DNA of 64,000 bases, taken from an uncultured Cellulomonas sp. Lineage in GTDB: Bacteria > Actinomycetota > Actinomycetes > Actinomycetales > Cellulomonadaceae. Each line of letters opens with the position of its first letter. Positions within the stretch are counted from its first letter, which is position 1. The notes beneath the pieces were generated by a model. That model saw only the letters and a program-made list of their open reading frames with translations, was not told the origin of the DNA and made no database searches. The DNA lies in assembly GCF_947494015.1 (NCBI RefSeq), contig NZ_CANLTL010000007.1:157088-221087 (forward strand). The letters are read 5' to 3'. The position numbers and the translations under genes were made by a program. This document shows positions 34,631 to 42,336 of this stretch, piece after piece.

Positions 34631-35671
34631 CTAGCCCTCCGGCTGCTCGGCGTCCTCGAGGTACCCCGGCGACTCGTACCCGAGGCCGACGTCCTCGGCC
34701 TTGACGAAGTCGCCGCCCGGCGGGACGCCGACCTGCACGTCCTCCCAGCTGCCGGCCCCCTCGCGGCCGGACCACACGAACGCCTCGACGTCGTCGTCCT
34801 CGGTGCGGTTGTCCTCCTCGGCCGGGGCGACCCACACGTCCTGGACGTCGATCGGCCAGTCCTCGCCGTCACGCCAGAGCATGTAGGCGGCGTCGTCCGC
34901 ACCGCGGATGTTCACCCGGCGCAGGTCGAAGCGCTCGGGGTCCTCGTCGGTGAACTGCCGGGGCAGCAGGAACAGCCCCTGGTAGGTCGTGTAGCCGGTG
35001 AGCTTGTCCACCCGCAGCTCGGCCGGGCCCGCCCAGGTCTGCAGCACGTCGGCGTGCTGCCCCTCCTTCTCGCCGTGCACGGTCTCGACCCGGATGTTCT
35101 GCAGCTGGACCATCGCACCGCGCCGCTGGTCGAGGTTGATGCCCTCGCCGAGCTCGTCGCCGGTGATGAGCAGGCCCTCGGCGTGCACCGTGCCCTCCTG
35201 GCCGCGGAAGTACAGCCCGCGGATCTCCTGGGCGCGGTCGCCGGACCGGGTGATCCGGATCTCCCCGCCGATGACGACCACGTTGCGCCCGCCGTTGACG
35301 ACCAGGCCGCCACGGACGTCGAGCGGCTCGTCCGGCATCTCGAGGACGTAGTCCTTGTCCCGGTCGAGGTGGAACTCCCGGTTGCCCTCCTTGACCTCGA
35401 TGGTGGTCGGGTCCTCGAGCTCGGGCGGGGCCCACGCGAGCTTGGTGGTGTCGATCTCCGGCTCGGCGGCTTCCGCAGCGCGCTGCGCGTCCTCGGCCAC
35501 GGGGGCTCCGCCGCCGCCGGCGACTCCCAGGCCCAGGCCGAGGATGAGCGCAGTCGCGACCGCCGCTCCGACCAGCGCGGATCCCACCAGGGCGAGCACG
35601 AGGGGGGTCCGTCCGCGCGGGGCGGACGGCGGTGTGGTCACGGGGCTGACGGTCGATCCGGTCTGGACCAT
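34631..35671 (-). CDS. membrane-anchored parallel beta-helix protein (third paralog)
   Basis: 346 residues. Unlike the other paralogs it has no cleavable signal or binding domains: residues about 26-54 form a signal anchor (LVLALVGSALVGAAVATALI). The rest (about 75-346) is the beta-helix module. Conserved pieces are KLAWAPPELEDPTTIEV, NGGRNVVVIGGEIRIT, GINLDQRRGAMVQLQNIRVE, QHADVLQTWAGPAELRVD, GYTTYQGLFLLPRQF and YMLWRDGEDWPIDVQDVWV. It would sit on the outer face of the membrane. The ATG at 35671 has AGGAG at 5 bases. It follows the Wzy gene on the same strand after 136 bases, so it may be the last gene of a wzz-wzy-beta-helix unit. Confidence 0.8.
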   Translation of the reverse strand: MVQTGSTVSPVTTPPSAPRGRTPLVLALVGSALVGAAVATALILGLGLGVAGGGGAPVAEDAQRAAEAAEPEIDTTKLAWAPPELEDPTTIEVKEGNREFHLDRDKDYVLEMPDEPLDVRGGLVVNGGRNVVVIGGEIRITRSGDRAQEIRGLYFRGQEGTVHAEGLLITGDELGEGINLDQRRGAMVQLQNIRVETVHGEKEGQHADVLQTWAGPAELRVDKLTGYTTYQGLFLLPRQFTDEDPERFDLRRVNIRGADDAAYMLWRDGEDWPIDVQDVWVAPAEEDNRTEDDDVEAFVWSGREGAGSWEDVQVGVPPGGDFVKAEDVGLGYESPGYLEDAEQPEG

Positions 35672-35807
35672 GGCTGCTCCTGACGGTGCTCGGGACGGAC
35701 GTACGGAGGTGGCCGCGACGGCGGGCGCTCCGCCCGCGGCTGCGGAGGTCGCGCACCGCGGCCCCACGCGGCGTGCGGGGGGCCTGCGGTGCGGTGCGGT
35801 GCTGAGG

Positions 35808-37304
35808 TCAGATGGCGGCGGGGAGCCGGCGGCGAGCCAGGATCTCCCGCGCGACGGCGGGTTCAGGGGGTCCCCCCGCGAGGCCCACGACGGCCCCCGC
35901 GATCGCGAAGATGGACTGCGGGAACCCGGCGTTGGTCACGTACGGCCAGATGAAACCCGCGGCCGGCAGGAACACCAGGATGCCGACGATGGCCGCCGAG
36001 GCGGCGCTGACGGAGCCGGGCTCCGTCTGGGTGGCCCGCCACGCCCGGCGGGCCAGCACGACGAAGGAGATGGCCGTGATGAGGAGCAGGCCGACGCCGC
36101 CGCGCAGGACCAGGGTGATGTACTGGCTCTCGGTCGAGGGGAAGATGTCGTCCGGACCGACGGTCAGCCCGTGCGGGGCGGCCTCGGTGAGCAGCGGGAG
36201 GTAGTCCCCGCGCCAGACCAGGAAGCGGAACTGCAGCGTCTGCGGGATCACGCCCTCGGAGGTGCCGGTCGCGGCCGTGGTCTGCTGCACGTACCGCGCC
36301 TGCAGGGACGGCCAGAACACCCACGTGCACAGCGCGGCCGCCACCAGCAGCGCCAGGGCCCCGCGCCGGAACCGGCCGACCAGCGCGGCTGCGACGAGGA
36401 AGCCCACGATGACCCACAGGCCGGTGGTCAGGGTCACGGAGAGGACGATCGCGGCGAGGTCCACCGCCAGGACGACGACCAGGACCCGCCGGCGCAGCAC
36501 CTCGCGGTTCCCACGCAGCAGCAGCACCGCGGCCACCATGAGCGGCACGATGAGGTAGCCGCCGAAGGAGTGCGCGATGGTGAACGGACCTGTGACGCGC
36601 CCGCCGGGCTGGCCGGGGTCCGGCAGCAGCCCGCCGTCGACCACGGTCAGCAGCGTGTCCCGCACACCCGGGACGTCGAGGAACTGCAGGATGCCGATGC
36701 CGGCCGGGACGAGGCTGACCAGCAGCACCCAGCGCAGCACGACGTTGATCTCGACCCGGTTGGAGATGCCACGGGAGACGACCCACCAGGTGGCGAACGT
36801 GAAGGACGGGAACAGCGCCTCGCGGAGCAGCTCCATGAGCTCCAGGTGCCCGCGCAGGCCGTTGTACAGGCCGACGACCAGACCGACCAGAGCCACTGCG
36901 GCCAGCGACACGTCGACGGCATTCAACCGCCGCCACCGCGGGAGCCGGCGGACCAGCAGCGGCAGGAGGCAGACCACGAGCAGCAGCTCGGAGGCCTTGA
37001 ACCCCGGCACCGGGAACCCGCGGCTGAGCCCGGCCATGGCCGGCACGATCGAGGCGACGACGACCGAGGCGACCAGCGGCCGCTGCCAGATGACGCCCAC
37101 CAGGACGACGCCCACGACGGCCGCGAGGGGCGCGAGCGGCGACACCATCCAGGTGGCGCCCGCGAGCAGCGCGGCGACCGCCACGCCGAGGACGGTCAGC
37201 AGCACCCGCAGCCGCGTCGCGGTGACCTCACGGCCGGTCTCGAGCGAGTCGGCCCGGTGCGAGCCGTGCGCGGGTGGGGCGTGCACGGGTGGGGCGGAGG
37301 TCAC
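35808..37304 (-). CDS. second O-antigen ligase/polymerase-family protein (Wzy-like)
   Basis: 498 residues with about 12 hydrophobic segments, many with clusters of Val/Leu. A long hydrophilic loop (about 330-390, YVQQTTAATGTSEGVIPQ and RFLVWRGDYLPLL) precedes SQYITLVLRGGVGLL, in the position of the Wzy/WaaL signature loop. It likely polymerises the repeat unit of the second EPS block. The GTG start overlaps the stop of the Wzz-type gene by 4 bases (GTGA), so the two are translationally coupled. Sequence differs strongly from the polymerase at 12298. Confidence 0.8.
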   Translation of the reverse strand: MTSAPPVHAPPAHGSHRADSLETGREVTATRLRVLLTVLGVAVAALLAGATWMVSPLAPLAAVVGVVLVGVIWQRPLVASVVVASIVPAMAGLSRGFPVPGFKASELLLVVCLLPLLVRRLPRWRRLNAVDVSLAAVALVGLVVGLYNGLRGHLELMELLREALFPSFTFATWWVVSRGISNRVEINVVLRWVLLVSLVPAGIGILQFLDVPGVRDTLLTVVDGGLLPDPGQPGGRVTGPFTIAHSFGGYLIVPLMVAAVLLLRGNREVLRRRVLVVVLAVDLAAIVLSVTLTTGLWVIVGFLVAAALVGRFRRGALALLVAAALCTWVFWPSLQARYVQQTTAATGTSEGVIPQTLQFRFLVWRGDYLPLLTEAAPHGLTVGPDDIFPSTESQYITLVLRGGVGLLLITAISFVVLARRAWRATQTEPGSVSAASAAIVGILVFLPAAGFIWPYVTNAGFPQSIFAIAGAVVGLAGGPPEPAVAREILARRRLPAAI

Positions 37305-38440
37305 GGCCGGGCGGCGAGGTCGTGCGTCGGCGTCTGGGGCTGCGCGTCCTCGGCGGCCTCGACCGGCGCGGCGTCGGCGGCGGCACCGGGGTTGGCGCGG
37401 GCCCAGCGGCGCGGGCTGGGCGTCAGGGCGATGGCGACCGTGGAGATACCCAGCGCACGCAGCCGCACCACGGCACGGTCAGCGGCTCGCAGTCGCGTCC
37501 CGGTGGTCATCACGAGCACCGTGGCGTCGGCACGCTGCGCGCCCAGCTCCCCCTCGTTGCCGGAGCCGAGGACACCGCACGGCGTCCAGGCGGCGGCGGG
37601 GACGTGGCCGGCCGGGGAGGACGACCGGACGAGGTTCTGGTTGGCCGCTCGCAGCCGCTCGGCCAGGTCCGCCGAGATGCCGTTGGACGGTCCGTCGGTC
37701 GCGACCACCGCGACCTCCTTGACGTCGGGCGCCAGCCGCAGCGCACGCAGCGCGAGCACGTCGGCCGCGACGGGCTTGCGGCTGCGGGACAGGTCGATGA
37801 CCGGCAGGTCGGTCAGGGACCGCACGTCGGCCGCGGAGCGGACCCGGGAGTCCAGGCGCTCGAGCAGCATCGCCGCCGCCAGTCCGAGCAGCAGGCCCGC
37901 CACGATCCCGACCGTCCGGTTGGAGACGTCCAGCCCGGCCTCCTCGGTGACCTGCGCGTCCTGCAGCAGCAGGAGGTTGGGCACCGGGATGTTGGCCGTC
38001 ACGCCCGTCGCCAGCGCGGTGTTCAGGCTCGTGAAGAAGGTCCGCACGCGCTCCTCGTCGGTGCCGGTGAACGACACCTCGACCACGCCGGTGTTGGAGA
38101 TGGCCTCGACGCTCATCGCGGAGGCGACCTCACCGACCGGCGCGCCCGACTGCTGGGCGATCGAGTCCAGGATGACCGGGTCGGTCGGCAGGATCTCCGC
38201 GTACGTCCGGGCCAGCAGCTGGGCGTCGTTCGGCGACGTGTTGCGCAGCGGGGAGTCCGGGTCCTGCACCGTGCGGACCGGCACCAGGAAGCGGCCCTGC
38301 GCCGTGTACTCCGGGGCCGGCGCGAACGGCGCCGCCGCCTCCGCGGCCATGGCCGTCAAGACGGTCACGCCGAGGACGACCCACCAGAAGCGGCGCAGCG
38401 CGCTCCAGAAGTGCGAGCTCGGGGAGGCAGATGAATTCAC
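37301..38440 (-). CDS. second Wzz-type co-polymerase with a vestigial kinase-like domain
   Basis: 379 residues: N-terminal membrane segment at about 14-36, an extracytoplasmic Wzz-like region (ARTYAEILPTDPVILDSIAQ), and a second membrane segment at about 180-200 (VGIVAGLLLGLAAAMLLERL). The remaining cytoplasmic part has Rossmann-like pieces (VKEVAVVATDGPSNGISADL) but no P-loop, so it is not an active tyrosine kinase. The GTG at 38440 has AAGGAG at 5 bases; longer in-frame starts lack an RBS. It leads the wzz-wzy pair and is divergent from the glycosyltransferase at 38750. Confidence 0.8.
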   Translation of the reverse strand: MNSSASPSSHFWSALRRFWWVVLGVTVLTAMAAEAAAPFAPAPEYTAQGRFLVPVRTVQDPDSPLRNTSPNDAQLLARTYAEILPTDPVILDSIAQQSGAPVGEVASAMSVEAISNTGVVEVSFTGTDEERVRTFFTSLNTALATGVTANIPVPNLLLLQDAQVTEEAGLDVSNRTVGIVAGLLLGLAAAMLLERLDSRVRSAADVRSLTDLPVIDLSRSRKPVAADVLALRALRLAPDVKEVAVVATDGPSNGISADLAERLRAANQNLVRSSSPAGHVPAAAWTPCGVLGSGNEGELGAQRADATVLVMTTGTRLRAADRAVVRLRALGISTVAIALTPSPRRWARANPGAAADAAPVEAAEDAQPQTPTHDLAARP

Positions 38441-38607
38441 GCGTTCTCCTTGTGGTGGCCGGCCGGCAGGGAGATCACCCCTGGTGGCCGCAGCCGCACA
38501 TGGTGGTGCGGCCCGACTGCCGTCCGCGGGCAGCGCCAACGTCGACGCAGCAGTGAGATGCCAGGCTACTGCACCCCCTCGGGGCGACCGGTGGGTGGGC
38601 GGCGTAC

Positions 38608-38659
38608 TTCACCCACAAGGTCGAGGGTCTTCACCCCGTGCACGCACCCTCTTCACGCG
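38608..38659 (+). promoter_or_regulatory. three TTCAC(C/G)C repeats at exact 22-base spacing in a 309-base divergent region
   Basis: TTCACCCA (38608), TTCACCCC (38630) and TTCACGCG (38652) lie exactly 22 bases apart, two helical turns each, within the divergent region 38441-38749 between wzz and the GT4 gene. This spacing is typical of a row of activator sites. No strong -10 is recognised elsewhere in the region. Confidence 0.45.
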
Positions 38660-38749
38660 GGGCCCGGGACGGCGCGGGTCCGGGTGGATGAGAGCATCGG
38701 GTCCACGTGCGCCCCGGTGCACACCAGGTCGTCGAGCGAAGGACCCGCC

Positions 38750-39754
38750 GTGCCCCACACCCCCAGCCCCGCGCGCCGACGCGGTGGCCGACCCGACGTC
38801 GTCCACGTCACCTGGCAGCGCCACGGCGGCCGGGCGGAGGAGATCTCCCACGCGCTGGGCGGTCGCGCGCTGCACGTGCACCCCGGCGGCATGACCCGGC
38901 GACACCTCGTCCCGCTGCGCTACCTCGTGAGCCTCGGCCTGACGGTCGGCGGCCTGGTGCGGCTGCGGCCGCGGTCGGTCATCGTGACGAACCCGCCGGT
39001 GTTCCCCGGCGTCGCCGTGGCCGCGTACTGCGCGGTGACCCGGCGCCCGTTCGTGCTCGACAGCCACCCCGGCTCGTTCGGGGTCAAGCGCAACGCCGTC
39101 GCCCGCCGGCTGCTGGGCGTGACGCGGTGGCTCGCCCGTCGGGCGGCCGGGGTGATGGTGACCGTGGACGTGTACGCCGAGCGGGTGCGGTCGTGGGGTG
39201 GGCACGGCCTCGTCGTGCACGAGGCGCCGCCGCTGTGGCGGCTGCCGGCGGTCGAGCCGGTGGACCGGCCGCGGGTGCTGTGCGTCGGCGTGTTCTCCGT
39301 GGACGAGCCGATCGAGGAGGTCGTGCGCGCCGCGGCGCTGCTGCCCGACGTCGACATCGCGATCACCGGCGACCTCGCCAAGTGCCCGCCCGCCCTGCGG
39401 GACGCGGCCGGCCCGAACGTGGAGTTCGTCGGCTTCCTCGGACCGGACGCCTACGCCCGCGAGTTCGCGCGGGCGGACGCCGTCATCACGCTCACGACGG
39501 AGCCGACGTCGATCATGCGGTCCGCCTACGAGGCGGTGTACGCGCGGCGTCCGCTGGTCACCTCGGACTGGCCCGCGCTGCGGGCCGTCTTCGCGTACGG
39601 CCACTTCGCGGCCAACGAGGGACCGGCGCTGGCCGCCGCGGTCCGCGAGGCGCTCGGGGACGGTCCGGAGGTGCTCGAGGCCGCCCTCACCGAGCAGCAG
39701 CAGCGCTGGGACGCCCAGCTCGCCGACCTGCGGACGGCCCTGCGACTGGGCTGA
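38750..39754 (+). CDS. GT4-like glycosyltransferase
   Basis: 334-residue GT-B fold enzyme. N-terminal half: RPDVVHVTWQRHGGRAEEIS and RPRSVIVTNPPVFPGVAVAA, then LDSHPGSFG. C-terminal half: RPRVLCVGVFSVDEPIEEVV and EPTSIMRSAYEAVYARRPLV, whose two Glu lie in the donor-binding position of GT4 enzymes. The GTG has AAGGA at 6-7 bases, which fixes the start. It stands alone on the plus strand, divergent from wzz and convergent with the HAD/PRTase pair. Confidence 0.8.
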   Translation: MPHTPSPARRRGGRPDVVHVTWQRHGGRAEEISHALGGRALHVHPGGMTRRHLVPLRYLVSLGLTVGGLVRLRPRSVIVTNPPVFPGVAVAAYCAVTRRPFVLDSHPGSFGVKRNAVARRLLGVTRWLARRAAGVMVTVDVYAERVRSWGGHGLVVHEAPPLWRLPAVEPVDRPRVLCVGVFSVDEPIEEVVRAAALLPDVDIAITGDLAKCPPALRDAAGPNVEFVGFLGPDAYAREFARADAVITLTTEPTSIMRSAYEAVYARRPLVTSDWPALRAVFAYGHFAANEGPALAAAVREALGDGPEVLEAALTEQQQRWDAQLADLRTALRLG

Positions 39755-39809
39755 GGACGCCGCCGGTCAGCTCGCCACCGGTCGCCCTCGCCGGCCGGCT
39801 CCCGGCCGG

Positions 39810-40406
39810 TCAGCTTCCCGGGTGCAGGTCCACCGTGCGGATCCGTCCGCCCGGCCCCACCTCGAGGACGCGATCGGCGACCTGGGCCATCGGCCGGTCG
39901 ATCACCATGTCGTCGGTGAGGAACACCTCGACCCGGTCCAGGCCCGCCAGCGCGAGCTGGCGCACCTTCTCGGGCCCCTCGTTGTTCAGCAGCGCGCCAC
40001 CGCGCACGTGGCTGGCGTGCACCTCGGTGATGCCGAGCAGCGCCGCGAGGTGGACCGCGTAGACCTGAGGCGCCGCCGTCGTGAGCAGCGCACGGCCGGT
40101 CCAGCCGCGCACCGTCTCGACGACCTCGGGGTGGCCGTGCTCGGCGAGCACGAGCCGGGCCCACTCGGCGACCTCCGCCGGGGGCAGCGTGGCACCCAGC
40201 TCGCAGACGACCCGCTTGAGGCCGTGGTGGGAGACCACGTGCAGCCGGCGCAGCCCGCCCGCGGCGACCAGCCGGGCCAGCGCCACCGGCCGTCGGGCCG
40301 CGACCAGGCGCCGGGTCAGGAAGCGCACGAAGTGCGGGAACGTGTTGACGTCGACGACCGTGCCGTCGAGGTCGGTCGCGAGCACCCCGGTGCGCGCGTC
40401 AGGCAT
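39810..40406 (-). CDS. HAD-IB-like phosphatase paired with a phosphoribosyltransferase
   Basis: 198 residues. Motif I is ATDLDGTVVDVN (about 9-20), motif II LLTTAAPQ near 106-113, Lys in GPEKVRQ near 146, and motif IV FLTDDMVIDRP near 160. The fold matches small HAD phosphatases acting on phosphosugars or phosphoserine. It overlaps the upstream phosphoribosyltransferase gene by 8 bases, so the two are co-translated. The pairing suggests that it removes the 5-phosphate left after phosphoribosyl transfer (see findings); direct evidence is lacking. Confidence 0.75.
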   Translation of the reverse strand: MPDARTGVLATDLDGTVVDVNTFPHFVRFLTRRLVAARRPVALARLVAAGGLRRLHVVSHHGLKRVVCELGATLPPAEVAEWARLVLAEHGHPEVVETVRGWTGRALLTTAAPQVYAVHLAALLGITEVHASHVRGGALLNNEGPEKVRQLALAGLDRVEVFLTDDMVIDRPMAQVADRVLEVGPGGRIRTVDLHPGS

Positions 40407-41001
40407 CGAAGCTCGACGGCAGGCGCAGCAGCAGCCGCGGCTTGAGCACGTAGTCCGGGTGCACCGGCGGGCGACGCCACGTGGTGGCCAGCACCGCGGT
40501 GTGCACGTCCGCCGCGGGGTTCGCCTCCCGGACGGCGTCGACCACGCCGCGCAGGGTCTGGCCGGAGTCGAGGGTGTCGTCCACCACGAGCACCCGGCTC
40601 GCCTCCGCGACCGTCTCGGCCAGCGCCTCCGGGTCGACGATCCGGCTCTGCGGCTCGGACTGGTCGCTCCCGTGCCGGCGGACGTGCAGGTAGTACGCCA
40701 GCTCGCGGTACTCCACCTCGAGCCAGCGCGCGTGGTTCGCCAGCCGCTCGGGCAGCGCCGCGAGCATGCCGGCCACCGGACGGCTCTGCTTGACGAGCGT
40801 GCCGGGGCGCTGACTCTTGACGATCGCGACCCGTGGCCCGCCCAGGGACTCGGCGATCGCCACCGCGACGTCGGCGCCGCCGGTCGCGATGCCCACGACG
40901 AGGTCGGGGTCGTAGGGGCGGATCCGCTCCGCCAACTGGGCGCACATGACGCGCAGCTCGCGCTGTGTCACCCGCGCCACCACTGGTCTGTGCAGTCGCA
41001 C
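40399..41001 (-). CDS. phosphoribosyltransferase-family protein
   Basis: 200 residues with the type I PRTase fold: DLVVGIATGGADVAVAIAE near 33-51, a flexible-loop region, and the PRPP-binding signature SRVLVVDDTLDSGQTL near 137-152. Such proteins use PRPP as ribosyl-phosphate donor. It does not resemble purine, pyrimidine or pyrE-type enzymes closely enough to name. It is in an EPS locus and overlaps a HAD phosphatase gene. The GTG at 41001 has AGGAGG at 5 bases, a very clear start. Confidence 0.8.
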   Translation of the reverse strand: MRLHRPVVARVTQRELRVMCAQLAERIRPYDPDLVVGIATGGADVAVAIAESLGGPRVAIVKSQRPGTLVKQSRPVAGMLAALPERLANHARWLEVEYRELAYYLHVRRHGSDQSEPQSRIVDPEALAETVAEASRVLVVDDTLDSGQTLRGVVDAVREANPAADVHTAVLATTWRRPPVHPDYVLKPRLLLRLPSSFDA

Positions 41002-41265
41002 GGCGTCCTCCTGGGTCGTGGTGCGGCGGCGTTCGGCGCAGCACCATGAGGCGGGCCGTCGAGGCCCAGGGGACATGTCTACTTCACCCGGCGGATCAGG
41101 GCCCGGTCGGGACGGGGCCGACCGCGTCACGTCCCGCAGGCGGCGGCCACGGACGGGTGACGCCGGGGCCGTCGGGCACCGCAGCGCCCCTGGTAGCGTC
41201 CGGGGCGCCCGCGGCCACCGGTCCCGCCCGGACCACCTGTCGCGCCCGACCCGGAGGTACCTGCC

Positions 41266-42270
41266 ATCGCCCGCGTCCATCTCGTCGCCTCCCTGGGCGG
41301 CCACCTGGAGCTGCTCCAGGTCGTCGCGCCCACCATCGACGGCGTGGAGCGCACCTGGCTGACCAGCGAGGGCGTCGCGGCTACCCGGCTGCGCGGGCGC
41401 GGTGAGCGCGTCCTCGCGCTCCCCCGGCTGGACCGCGGCAGCGCCGGTCCCCGGTCCGTGCTCGCCGGCGTCCTGCTCGCGCTGCGCGAGCGGCCCCGCG
41501 TGGTGGTCACCAGCGGCGCCGGCCTGGCGGTGCCGTTCTGCCTGATCTCGCGCCTGCTCGGCGCCCGGATCGTGCACGTGGAGACGATGGCGCGCGTGAC
41601 CAGCGGCAGTAGCACCGGTCGCCTGCTGGCGCGCTTCGCCGACGCGGTCCTGGTGCAGTGGCCCGAGCTCGCACGGGTCTACCCGCACGCGGAGGTGTGC
41701 CGGCCGTCGCTGCTCGAGGACGTCGGCGCACCCCGACCGGGCGGCACCGGCACCTTCGTCACCGTGGGGTCACACGACCAGCCGTTCACCCGGCTGCTCG
41801 ACGCCGTCGTCGGCGCCGCCCGCGACGGCGTGCTGCCGCAGCCCGTGCTCGTGCAGCGCGGGGTGGCGCCGGAGCTGGACGGGCCAGTGCGCAGCGTCGA
41901 CTTCATGCCGCGTGAGGAGTTCGAGCGGGCGATGGACTCCGCGGAGGTCGTGGTGGCCCACGTCGGGGCCGGCGCCGTCGCGTCGTCCATCCGGGCCGGG
42001 AAGCGGCCGCTGATCTTCGCCCGTCGGGGGGCCCTGGCCGAGCACGTGGACGACCACCAGCTCCAGCTCGCCGAGAAGCTCGACGAGCTGGAGCTCGCGG
42101 TGCTGGTGGGTGACCGGATCACCACCGACCACGTCGCCGCCGCGCGGCACGTGACGGCCGCGCCGGTGCACCCGGACCTGCCGCGGGTGGCCGACCGGCT
42201 GCGGGAGATCGTCACCGACCTCGTCGGCCGGCCCCGGTCCTTCCGCCTGCTGCGGCCCACGCGCCCCTGA
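41266..42270 (+). CDS. Alg14-Alg13-like fused glycosyltransferase with an ATC start codon
   Basis: 334 residues. The N-terminal half matches the Alg14/PssD type (VASLGGHLELLQ with the key Gly-Gly-His, VTSGAGLAVPFCLISRLLG, IVHVETMARV); the C-terminal half matches Alg13/PssE (FVTVGSHDQPFTRLLDAV, VVAHVGAGAVASSIRAGKRP). The two halves are separate proteins in many bacteria, so this is a fusion. Upstream of the Gly-Gly-His motif the frame has no ATG, GTG or TTG back to the in-frame stop at 41194. GGAGG at 41253-41257 sits 8 bases before ATC at 41266, which is the likely start. GTG at 41344 would delete the motif. TAGCGT at 41194-41199 is a candidate -10. Confidence 0.8.
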   Translation: MARVHLVASLGGHLELLQVVAPTIDGVERTWLTSEGVAATRLRGRGERVLALPRLDRGSAGPRSVLAGVLLALRERPRVVVTSGAGLAVPFCLISRLLGARIVHVETMARVTSGSSTGRLLARFADAVLVQWPELARVYPHAEVCRPSLLEDVGAPRPGGTGTFVTVGSHDQPFTRLLDAVVGAARDGVLPQPVLVQRGVAPELDGPVRSVDFMPREEFERAMDSAEVVVAHVGAGAVASSIRAGKRPLIFARRGALAEHVDDHQLQLAEKLDELELAVLVGDRITTDHVAAARHVTAAPVHPDLPRVADRLREIVTDLVGRPRSFRLLRPTRP

Positions 42271-42297
42271 CCGACGCCGGCCGTGCCGGCGGGCGCC

Positions 42298-42329
42298 GGT
42301 CGCTGCGCGCCCCGGGGCACGCAGCGACC
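42298..42329. terminator. bidirectional terminator
   Basis: GGTCGCTGCG and CGCAGCGACC form a perfect 10-bp stem with a 12-base loop between the convergent glycosyltransferase and beta-helix genes. Confidence 0.65.
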
Positions 42330-42336
42330 GACCCTG

